Source of the DNA: Candidatus Latescibacterota bacterium
GTDB taxonomy: Bacteria > Latescibacterota > Latescibacteria > Latescibacterales > Latescibacteraceae
Direction: 5' to 3'
Assembly: GCA_018656855.1 (NCBI GenBank)
Contig: JABHYP010000435.1
Location: 1 to 5,949, forward strand
Length of the DNA: 5,949 nt
In this document: in pieces, positions 1-5,693 of the stretch
How the letters are laid out: each line of letters opens with the position of its first letter
How positions within the stretch are numbered: position 1 is the first letter of the stretch
The notes under the pieces: model-generated
Told to the model about the DNA's origin: nothing
Database searches by the model: none
Seen by the model: the letters and a program-made list of their open reading frames with translations, nothing else
Translations under genes and position numbers: made by a program

Positions 1-1161
1 GTTAAAATATTCAATTTTTAGCCTGCCGCCATAAAAAGTACCCAGCCTGCCGGTAACGTTACCATCTTTGTACGCCAGTTCTTCTACTATTACCCCCGCA
101 GAAATAACTCTTTTGACACCTGAACAGCGACACATAGCCCACCTGACATCCAATTCAGACGACCTGTCGGGTGCAAGCCGGGCAAGCGGCCCCATAACTT
201 CGAGTTCCATCATCGCCGATTCGGGGGAGTATTCAAACGAATGCTCACGGTTATTAGCTTGAATTGTTCCGAGGCCATTCGTCCATATTTCAAAATTGCT
301 CCCGCCGTCAGGGTATTCTGCCCCTTTGTCAACGGGAAACATCATAGCATAAGCGATATTGTTTACCTCATCATGCCATGCCGCCCATCCCTCGCGCACC
401 TTCATGCCAACTTTACCTACAAGCTTCTCGTAACGTGCACGGAAAAGTCCGTCCTCAACACCGAGCCACTGAGGATTATCCTCGTCACCGTAAATGACAT
501 GCCAGTTGCCTTTATCCACCGGCACATAAACCGTGAAATCACGATCGACAGGAACAGTAGCAATATGCCACAATCCCCATTTCACCGTACGATCAACGAC
601 ATTGGTCATGGAAAGGTTCAGATTTGCAATTGTGGATACAGGCGTAAGCGAATAGGTATGTTTGAACTGGATTCCAGTCCTGCCGGATCCGTCATCTTCG
701 GGGCTTATAACCTCAATTATTTTACCATCTAATGAGTATTCATACGATGCACTGTCAAGAACATTATCCGGGGGACCGGGCCACTCGTCCTGTCCGCTCC
801 AACCTTGCGGAGCAGTCCATACTTTCGCACCGCCGGGATTAAAAAGTTTCTCGCCGAAACCGTATCCCTGATCAGTATCAACATCCCCTTCCCTTGCTGA
901 GTCATGCCACAAAACCTGGTACCCGTGGAGAGCATATCCCATGATCTTCCCCCCGAGATCGGGTACTACATCAAAGCGAATGTAAGAATTGCGCAGTGTG
1001 AGTGAATCCCAACTGTGAAAACTCTCATCCAAAACCGGGGCGTTACGCCGGGCAGAGGTTTTTCGTTCCTTCCTTTCAGCATCTTTATCACAGGAACACA
1101 GGCATAAAGACATAATCGCTATTAGAATAAAAATCTTACGTAACACATTAATGAAGCTCAT
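1..1161 (-). CDS. Partial DUF4380-like lipoprotein (C-terminus beyond the window)
   Basis: An open frame of 387 codons runs from an ATG at 1161 to the left edge without a stop, so the C-terminus is missing. The first 24 residues form a signal peptide: basic R8-K9, a hydrophobic stretch 10-21, then L-C-S-C with C24 as the likely lipidated cysteine, followed by a charged linker to about residue 45. The mature part resembles DUF4380 proteins, a beta-sandwich group related to galactose-mutarotase folds. Visible marks are VPDLGGKIMGYALHG (66-80), GGAKVWTAPQ (110-119) followed by a WPGPP motif (127-131), and a late MELEVMGPLARLAP block (317-330). This matches the family pattern of a GGxKVWPAPQ-like motif followed by a proline-rich WP segment. 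DUF4380 has no firmly known reaction; sugar binding is only an inference from the fold. An AAGGAAG-type ribosome site at 1166-1173 supports the start. It follows ecfT by 280 bp and has its own promoter candidate. Family assignment is from memory of motifs. Confidence 0.82.
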   Translation of the reverse strand, partial: MSFINVLRKIFILIAIMSLCLCSCDKDAERKERKTSARRNAPVLDESFHSWDSLTLRNSYIRFDVVPDLGGKIMGYALHGYQVLWHDSAREGDVDTDQGYGFGEKLFNPGGAKVWTAPQGWSGQDEWPGPPDNVLDSASYEYSLDGKIIEVISPEDDGSGRTGIQFKHTYSLTPVSTIANLNLSMTNVVDRTVKWGLWHIATVPVDRDFTVYVPVDKGNWHVIYGDEDNPQWLGVEDGLFRARYEKLVGKVGMKVREGWAAWHDEVNNIAYAMMFPVDKGAEYPDGGSNFEIWTNGLGTIQANNREHSFEYSPESAMMELEVMGPLARLAPDRSSELDVRWAMCRCSGVKRVISAGVIVEELAYKDGNVTGRLGTFYGGRLKIEYFN

Positions 1162-1217
1162 ACGACTTCCTTTCGTATTTTTTACTTTAAGAATCCTGGT
1201 TAGTTTAAAGATTTGTT

Positions 1218-1246
1218 AATATAACTTTAAGTACGATGGTATTCAA
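1218..1246 (-). promoter_or_regulatory. Candidate sigma-70-type promoter for the DUF4380 lipoprotein gene
   Basis: On the minus strand a TTGAAT (-35, 1241-1246) is followed after exactly 17 bp by TATATT (-10, 1218-1223). These match the consensus hexamers at 4/6 and 5/6. The -10 lies 56 bp upstream of the ATG at 1161. This suggests the lipoprotein gene is transcribed on its own rather than only by read-through from ecfT. An overlapping TTGACT just upstream does not have good spacing to any -10. Confidence 0.5.
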
Positions 1247-1418
1247 GTCAAAATATATTCTACAGGCTATTCCCTTTTTTTAAGCTTCTTGTAACCGGAG
1301 ATTTAGCTGAAGATAGAACCGCTTACAGATAAGAGAGAGTGTAGAGGGTGAATCCATAGCAGCTAAAATATGCTTTTTTTTTGCTGTCAAACTTCAAAAT
1401 AAATGATCAGGTAATTCC

Positions 1419-1437
1419 TGTTCCGGATTCGGGAACA
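1419..1437. other. Small hairpin just past the ecfT stop codon
   Basis: TGTTCC and GGAACA form a 6-bp stem around a 7-nt loop, starting 4 bp beyond the ecfT stop. In the ecfT direction no U-run follows, so it is not a convincing intrinsic terminator for ecfT. On the plus strand five T follow directly (1438-1442), but no plus-strand gene lies upstream. It might stabilise the ecfT mRNA 3' end; it may also be chance. Confidence 0.25.
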
Positions 1438-1441
1438 TTTT

Positions 1442-2236
1442 TCATATCACCATTATTATTACAGCGACAATTACTGAGGCAATGAGAACAGCCCAGTCTC
1501 GAGGTAATATTCTTGTCTCATTAAAACGGGTTCGCGGTTTCCCGCTCCTGTAAAGCCTGCAATCCATGGCAATGGCAAGGTTTTCTGCACGCCGTACTGC
1601 TGAATGAAACAGAGGAAGAAAAAGAAGTGAAACGGTTCTCATTTTCGCAATCATTCCGCCATCAGCACGGAGTCCGCGGGCGATAAGCGATTTGCGGATT
1701 TTTACAGCTTCATCAAGAAGTATCGGTATAAACCGGATAGTGATAGCCATTGCAATGGCTGTATCATGGGGGTTTAATCCGATTTTTTTAAACGGGTAGA
1801 GAAGCTTCTCAATACCGTCCACGAGAGAAATAGGTTCTGTGGTGAGCGTGAGAATCGAAGCCAAGATCACGAGAAATGCAATACGACAGCCGTATAAAAT
1901 CCCTGATTCAAGGCCTTCAAGGGTTATGCCGCCGTAGGGGAGCGGCGCCTCGATAACGATATGCCCACCTACTGAGATTATGTTTAAAAGAACCGTTATG
2001 ATTATCAGCCACTTGAAGGGCATGAGGCTCCGTAAGAGATACGAGGTTTTCAGACCGGACAACACGCATGCCGTACCGGTATACACACCAATAATAGCAA
2101 GAGAATACCAGTTGTTCCCCGTAAAGAGCACTACTGAAATGACAAGCAGTGAAAGAAGTTTTGTTCGGGGATCAAGCCTGTGAAGAACCGAAGTGCCATG
2201 CACATAACGTCCGAGGGTAATATCTTTAATGCTCAT
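1442..2236 (-). CDS. ecfT: Energy-coupling factor transporter membrane subunit EcfT (CbiQ family)
   Basis: The 264-residue product has the usual EcfT length. EcfT is the membrane scaffold of ECF transporters, which take up vitamins or metal ions: it joins a substrate-binding S subunit to paired ATPases. The N-terminus ITLGRYVHGTSVLHRLDPRTK (6-26) is the classic family opening and fixes the start. Hydrophobic segments lie near 25-60, 72-90, 113-133 and 245-263. The cytoplasmic coupling helices carry the first A-R-G signature at 187-189 (in SLIARGLRADG). The second signature, normally A-R-G in an AMEARGY context, reads C226-R227-L228 (in AMDCRLY), so the coupling arginine is kept but its neighbours differ. 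No ATPase or S gene is visible nearby, so the substrate cannot be named; partners may lie elsewhere. The ribosome site is weak. The gene lies 122 bp downstream of ogt and could be read through from it. Confidence 0.9.
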   Translation of the reverse strand: MSIKDITLGRYVHGTSVLHRLDPRTKLLSLLVISVVLFTGNNWYSLAIIGVYTGTACVLSGLKTSYLLRSLMPFKWLIIITVLLNIISVGGHIVIEAPLPYGGITLEGLESGILYGCRIAFLVILASILTLTTEPISLVDGIEKLLYPFKKIGLNPHDTAIAMAITIRFIPILLDEAVKIRKSLIARGLRADGGMIAKMRTVSLLFLPLFHSAVRRAENLAIAMDCRLYRSGKPRTRFNETRILPRDWAVLIASVIVAVIIMVI

Positions 2237-2358
2237 AGTTGTTTCATAAGTTAGGATTTTACTCTGAAAATAGATTTCAAGTTCCAGGATAGCTCGTTAA
2301 TCGTGGTGCGTTGTCAGTTGCTAGTTATAATATTTCAGAATTGAGAATTTTGTATTCA
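2237..2358. other. 122-bp gap between ogt and ecfT
   Basis: AT-rich, with no convincing terminator for ogt and no promoter with good spacing for ecfT on the minus strand. A possible -10 (TATAAC) has no matching -35. No strong ribosome site precedes the ecfT ATG. A five-codon frame (ATG AAA CAA CTA TGA, 2233-2247) ends in a TGA that overlaps the ecfT start as ATGA. Confidence 0.5.
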
Positions 2359-2931
2359 TTATTTATCTGTACTATTTTTCCATCGTATACCCTCATGGCT
2401 GAGGAGACTCCTTTTCAAATCGAGTCCTGCCCCGAATCCGCCGAGGCCGTTTGCAGCCAACACCCTGTGACATGGCACAATAATCAAAACCGGATTTCTT
2501 CCGTTTGCGCTTCCGACAGCGCGTGCTGCACGTGGTCTGTCTATTTCCGTGGCTAATTCGCCGTAGGAAATTGTCTGTCCATGAGGAATCCTTGTGAGAG
2601 CGCGGTGAACCTGTAGTGTAAAAACAGTGGTCATGTAAGGCTGAATCCTCACATGGGCAGTGATCGGTTCTCCATGAAAATATGCCCGGAGCCATTCAAT
2701 GGCGCTCCGGAGCGGGGCATCGTCTTTAATGATCCGGGCATCCAATGTATTACGTAGATCTTCGGAGAACCGGTCGATCGATACATTCATTCTAACATGC
2801 ACTACTCCATCGGAAGTGCCGGAAATCAACGCTGAACCAAAAGGTCCCGGAACTTCGGCCACATATAGCTTTTCAGGAGGTTTTGATAAAGGTTCGAGAA
2901 ACTCTATCGGTGATTCCTGTAACAATTTCAT
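2359..2931 (-). CDS. ogt: Methylated-DNA--protein-cysteine methyltransferase (O6-alkylguanine repair)
   Basis: This 190-residue protein takes methyl or alkyl groups from O6-alkylguanine (and O4-alkylthymine) in DNA onto its own cysteine in a suicide reaction. The active site is I-V-P-C-H-R-V with acceptor C154. Family landmarks around it are RIPHGQTISYGELA (114-127), the helix-turn-helix segment RAARAVGSANGRNP (134-147) with arginine-finger R137 and hinge N143, and GGFGAGLDLKRSLLSHEG (164-181). An N-terminal ribonuclease-H-like domain (about 22-95) makes it the two-domain Ogt/MGMT type without an Ada domain. The ATG at 2931 is chosen because GGAGGG (2942-2947) lies 10 bp upstream. This start lies inside alr, giving a 59-bp overlap, so translation is probably coupled. 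Residues 1-20 lie in the overlap and precede the conserved fold; a later GTG at codon 24 is possible but has only a poor ribosome site. The ogt symbol is by family; a strict Ogt versus MGMT split is not settled. Confidence 0.93.
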   Translation of the reverse strand: MKLLQESPIEFLEPLSKPPEKLYVAEVPGPFGSALISGTSDGVVHVRMNVSIDRFSEDLRNTLDARIIKDDAPLRSAIEWLRAYFHGEPITAHVRIQPYMTTVFTLQVHRALTRIPHGQTISYGELATEIDRPRAARAVGSANGRNPVLIIVPCHRVLAANGLGGFGAGLDLKRSLLSHEGIRWKNSTDK

Positions 2932-4006
2932 GGGTAATTGTCCCTCCGATTTCAGCGTGATCTTCAGCAGTTATCCGGGCATTCCCCTGTGAACCGATAA
3001 GGATTACGGGGTCGCCCAGCCTGGCATCACCCGCATCGGTAATATCAAAAACCGTTTGATCCATACAGACCCTGCCGGCTGTGGGAACGGGCACACCGTT
3101 TACAATAGCTTTTCCTTTATTGGAAAGATGACGCTTATATCCGTGCGCATAGCCAACGGGGATGGTTGCCAGGCGTGAAGCCCGCTTGGTGACAAAGGTA
3201 TTTCCGTACGAGACCGGAAATCCAGCCGGAACCTCTTTAATGAAAGTTATTCTGCTCTGTAAGGAAAGCACCGGTTCCACCTCAAGAATTTCATTACTTC
3301 CCGGATACGGTATGAGACCGTAGGTCATAATGCCTGTTCGGACGAGGTCGAAGTGGGCCTCGGAGAATTTCAAAGTGCCGGCAGAGTTGCATATATGTGC
3401 GATTTCCGGCCTCTTACCGCGCTGAGAAAGTGTTTCGAGAAGCGTGGCAAACTTTTTTATCTGCTCTCTTGAAAATGGATCTTTATCCTCATCTGCCGAA
3501 GGGAAATGTGAAAAAATGCCCTCAACCGTTATACCGTAAGTATTCCACGCATCTTCGACCAGTTCCATAGCTCTGTCATGCTGAATACCGATTCTACCCA
3601 TGCCGGTGTCGACCTTGATATGAACCTTGCAGGCGGCGGCACGGGATGCGAGCGTTTTTTTCAGAACTTCGAGCATTTCGAAAGAGGTGAGAGCAATTGT
3701 GAGGTCATTGTCAATCATTATACCGAGATTATCGAACGAATCCGGCCCCATAACAAGTACAGGCGCAGTAATATGCGCCTGCCTCAGCAAAACTCCCTCC
3801 GATGCATACGCTACGCCCAGCATGGAAACTCCCGTCTCAAAAGCTGTTCGGGCACATTCCACCATACCGTGGCCATAAGCGTTTGCTTTCACTACAGCCA
3901 TTAACCTTACTGGGCTGCCAATAAACCTGATGATTTTTTCAAGATTTCTTCTGTATGCGTCGAGATTTGTGGCAGCGACAGTGTTGCCGTCAGGAGAGAA
4001 CTGCAT
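2873..4006 (-). CDS. alr: Alanine racemase
   Basis: A full-length 377-residue PLP enzyme that interconverts L- and D-alanine, supplying D-alanine for peptidoglycan. K40 in AVVKANAYGHGM is the PLP-binding lysine at the start of the N-terminal TIM barrel. K131 and R138 in HIKVDTGMGRIG match the carbamylated lysine and active-site arginine of known Alr enzymes. FSHFPSADE (165-173), CNSAG (207-211) and R223 in LVRTGIM are phosphate- or ring-contact regions. In the C-terminal beta domain, Y286 in TIPVGYAHGY is the second catalytic base, and GRVCMDQ (311-317) is the substrate-side signature. Two departures: VGYADG reads VGYAHG, and the usual AEIDLDA opening reads AATNLDA. Catalytic residues are intact, so it should be active. 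The start lies 1 bp after the corA stop, with AAGGA at 4018-4022 inside corA. The 3' end overlaps ogt. Confidence 0.95.
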   Translation of the reverse strand: MQFSPDGNTVAATNLDAYRRNLEKIIRFIGSPVRLMAVVKANAYGHGMVECARTAFETGVSMLGVAYASEGVLLRQAHITAPVLVMGPDSFDNLGIMIDNDLTIALTSFEMLEVLKKTLASRAAACKVHIKVDTGMGRIGIQHDRAMELVEDAWNTYGITVEGIFSHFPSADEDKDPFSREQIKKFATLLETLSQRGKRPEIAHICNSAGTLKFSEAHFDLVRTGIMTYGLIPYPGSNEILEVEPVLSLQSRITFIKEVPAGFPVSYGNTFVTKRASRLATIPVGYAHGYKRHLSNKGKAIVNGVPVPTAGRVCMDQTVFDITDAGDARLGDPVILIGSQGNARITAEDHAEIGGTITHEIVTGITDRVSRTFIKTS

Positions 4007-4007
4007 G

Positions 4008-4976
4008 CTAGAACCAGTCCTTTTTCTTGAAATACCAGAGCATCGCGATAATCGAGATAAAACTTATTGTAATGACTATAGAAAATCCGTATTGGTTGTT
4101 CTGGAACGGCAGTTTCACATTCATGCCGTATATGCTTGCGATGAGAGTCGGAATAAGCACCATGGTTGCCACCACGGTCAATGTCTGCATGACTGTATTC
4201 ATCCTGTGGGTGGTTATACTGACATACGTGTCCATTGTACCTGTTACCATTTCAATGTAAGATTGGAGGCGTCCTTCTATGTTTGATATATGATCGTGAA
4301 CATCCTGGAAATAAAACTTATTTTCCTCCTGTATAAGTATATGTTCCGAATTGCCGAGAATGCTGATAACCTCTTCTTCAGGGGCTATGATACGCTTCAG
4401 ATTTATCAGACCTCTTTTAAGCTTAAAGAGGTTATTGAATGTCTTTTTCGATGGCTGGGAGAATATTTCCGATTCTATCTGCAGGATTGACCTGTCCAGC
4501 TTCTTGAATGATAGAATATAATTGTCCACCATTAAGTCGACAATAGCATGGAGTATCTCATCGGTTCCCCGGCCCATAAAATCGATTTCTTTTTCGAGCT
4601 TTTTTTTGAGCATTTTTATGCCGGGGGTCGGCTTCTTATGATATGTCACCACAAAATTTTTACCAAAAAACATATCCATCTCAACAATATCGAAGTTAAG
4701 ATTTTCCCTGTTAAAGAAAACGGAATGAAAAACAAGGAAAAAATAATCTTCGTAATCGTCAAGTTTCGCCTCCTCTATATCCATTGCCGTACAGTCCTCG
4801 ATGGCGAGTTCATGAAAGTCGAAGACGTTATGGAGTATTTCCGACTCTTTAGCAGTGGGAGATTCGAGGTCAACCCAGATGTCGACATTATCGGATTCAA
4901 AAATAGCGGGAAGCTCATTGATCGTGGGATTTTCCAGCGTTCCTTCTGCAATATTATAGCTGTATATGGTTATCAT
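4008..4976 (-). CDS. corA: CorA-family divalent metal (Mg2+/Co2+-type) transporter
   Basis: A 322-residue member of the CorA/MIT family, which forms pentameric inner-membrane channels for Mg2+ and related ions. The first 240 or so residues are a soluble acidic domain with long helices (for example MDMFFGKNFVVTYHKKPTPG and the charged coiled stretch KMLKKKLEKEID). Two membrane helices lie at the end (about 263-282 and 296-316) with the diagnostic Y-G-M-N between them (GMN at 284-286), and a basic KKKDWF tail. The loop after GMN reads VKLPFQNNQYG and lacks the MPEL seen in classical CorA, as in many broader family members, so ion preference is uncertain. I choose ATG 4976, not the in-frame TTG at 4988. 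GGGGGA (4981-4986) sits just before the ATG, while the TTG has no ribosome site and would leave only about 6 nt of leader from the predicted promoter. It heads the corA-alr-ogt cluster and is divergent from perR. Confidence 0.92.
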   Translation of the reverse strand: MITIYSYNIAEGTLENPTINELPAIFESDNVDIWVDLESPTAKESEILHNVFDFHELAIEDCTAMDIEEAKLDDYEDYFFLVFHSVFFNRENLNFDIVEMDMFFGKNFVVTYHKKPTPGIKMLKKKLEKEIDFMGRGTDEILHAIVDLMVDNYILSFKKLDRSILQIESEIFSQPSKKTFNNLFKLKRGLINLKRIIAPEEEVISILGNSEHILIQEENKFYFQDVHDHISNIEGRLQSYIEMVTGTMDTYVSITTHRMNTVMQTLTVVATMVLIPTLIASIYGMNVKLPFQNNQYGFSIVITISFISIIAMLWYFKKKDWF

Positions 4977-5000
4977 AACGTCCCCCAATTATTTTTCACA

Positions 5001-5029
5001 GTTATAAAAAACAACATTTTGAGGGTCAA
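5001..5029 (-). promoter_or_regulatory. Promoter for the corA-alr-ogt cluster
   Basis: On the minus strand TTGACC (5024-5029) and TATAAC (5001-5006), each 5/6 to consensus, are separated by exactly 17 bp. Transcription would begin near 4994, leaving a leader of about 18 nt before the corA ATG at 4976. The perR operator lies more than 120 bp away, so shared control is not obvious. Confidence 0.7.
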
Positions 5030-5125
5030 AGTCAACAGTAACCTTTGATATGAGTTTAAAATCAGGTATTTTTTTGCAGATTGTTGAAATGAAAGAAGAT
5101 TTTTTTATAATTTAAGAAAAAAAGC

Positions 5126-5154
5126 TTGACATAAATGATTTTTTGTTTTTTATT
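5126..5154 (+). promoter_or_regulatory. Promoter for perR-rbr
   Basis: A perfect TTGACA (-35, 5126-5131) is followed after 17 bp by TTTATT (-10, 5149-5154, 4/6). An A/T-tract stretch at 5101-5123 just upstream resembles an UP element. The weak -10 is covered by the palindromic operator, which fits a repressible promoter. The predicted start is near 5161, about 30 nt before the perR ATG. Confidence 0.68.
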
Positions 5155-5177
5155 AGTAATAATAATCATTACTAATA
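5151..5177 (+). promoter_or_regulatory. PerR/Fur-type operator palindrome over the perR -10 region
   Basis: A 27-bp dyad centred on A5164 has 12 of 13 base pairs symmetric. The outer arms are ATTAGTAAT (5152-5160) and ATTACTAAT (5168-5176), exact reverse complements. The core reads TAATAAT-A-ATCATTA, the 7-1-7 layout of PerR and Fur boxes (the PerR consensus from Bacillus is TTATAAT-N-ATTATAA). It spans from the -10 to about +17, so a bound repressor would block RNA polymerase. The position directly before a PerR-like gene indicates autoregulation. Confidence 0.82.
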
Positions 5178-5191
5178 TTAATGAAAGGTAA

Positions 5192-5659
5192 ATGTCATTG
5201 GAAAAAAATTACCGAATGACATCCCAGCGGAAAGTGATTCTTGATGAACTCAGGAATATGTATTCTCATCCAACCGCTGATGAGATTTATATAATGGTTA
5301 GAAGCATTTTACCCCGTATAAGCCTTGGCACAGTATACCGAAATCTTGAGATTCTCTCGAAAATGGGACTGATTTTAAAACTTGAGATCGACACCCATCA
5401 AAAACGTTTTGACGGCAATAGTAAAAAGCACTATCATATTCAATGTATCAACTGTAACCGTGTCTATGACATTAATCCCAAAACTGTAAAAATTAATTAT
5501 TCTGAAGACAATCCGGATGGATGTAAAATTATCGATTACTGTATTCATTTTATCGGATTGTGCAAAGAGTGCATCGAAAAAGATTCCATTTGCAATACGA
5601 ATTTTACAGACCGATCCGGATTGGACGGTAAAAAAGCCGAAAAACCTAACTTCAGATGA
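5192..5659 (+). CDS. perR: PerR-type Fur-family transcriptional regulator (peroxide sensor)
   Basis: This 155-residue Fur-family repressor has an N-terminal winged helix with recognition helix SLGTVYRNLEIL (44-55) and a C-terminal metal-binding dimerisation domain. All five ligands of the Bacillus PerR regulatory site are present: H26 (in SHPTADEIY), D74 (KRFDG), H80 and H82 (KHYH) and D93 (VYD). The structural zinc site is complete, with C85-x-x-C88 and C124-x-x-C127. In PerR, iron-catalysed oxidation of the two histidines by peroxide releases the repressor from DNA. Adjacency to rubrerythrin supports peroxide sensing rather than iron or zinc control. The tail after residue 130 is hydrophilic and holds an extra cysteine (C134); C111 and C117 are also additional. 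The start is ATG 5192 with AAAGG just 3 bp upstream, a tight spacing; the N-terminus aligns well with the family. A later M9 would cut into the first helix. Role as PerR is inferred from ligands and context. Confidence 0.88.
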   Translation: MSLEKNYRMTSQRKVILDELRNMYSHPTADEIYIMVRSILPRISLGTVYRNLEILSKMGLILKLEIDTHQKRFDGNSKKHYHIQCINCNRVYDINPKTVKINYSEDNPDGCKIIDYCIHFIGLCKECIEKDSICNTNFTDRSGLDGKKAEKPNFR

Positions 5660-5693
5660 ATTCTGATTATCACACTATTAAGGAGGGAAGAGA

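Larger units (their letters stand above)
1162..1441. other. 280-bp intergenic region between ecfT and the lipoprotein gene
   Basis: This stretch holds the lipoprotein promoter candidate and ribosome site near its left end, a run of ten T at 1373-1382 and a small hairpin at 1419-1437. A 25-codon minus-strand open frame beginning with ATG near 1354 has no ribosome site and no recognisable sequence, so I do not call it a gene. I see no RNA gene or riboswitch. Confidence 0.6.

Noticed and set aside
241..732. 163-codon open frame on the plus strand
   Set aside because: It is antisense to the DUF4380 lipoprotein frame, which has family motifs, a signal peptide and a ribosome site. The plus-strand translation shows no recognisable domain.
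1277..1354. 25-codon minus-strand open frame in the ecfT-lipoprotein gap
   Set aside because: No Shine-Dalgarno sequence, no recognisable sequence and it ends upstream of the lipoprotein promoter; cannot be told from chance.
1360..1382. Possible plus-strand terminator (AGCA...TGCT then ten T)
   Set aside because: The stem is only about 4 bp and AT-rich, and no plus-strand gene lies upstream. More likely a simple T-run.
2300..2330. GTTGTCAGTTGCTAGTT stretch that looks like a short repeat
   Set aside because: Only one imperfect pair of GTTG/AGTT units is present; no array or symmetric structure in the window.
2393..2695. 100-codon minus-strand open frame inside ogt
   Set aside because: Out-of-frame shadow of ogt, with a basic low-complexity C-terminus and no motif.
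4548..5048. 166-codon plus-strand open frame opposite corA
   Set aside because: It shadows corA, which has clear GMN and membrane-helix signatures. No ribosome site or familiar sequence in the plus frame.
5101..5123. T-run and A-run that could pair as a hairpin between corA and perR
   Set aside because: An A/T-only stem would be weak and no transcript is expected to end there. An UP-like element for the perR promoter is a simpler explanation.
5181..5219. 12-codon open frame starting at ATG 5181, out of frame with perR
   Set aside because: No ribosome site of its own, and its AAAGG is more useful as the perR ribosome site.
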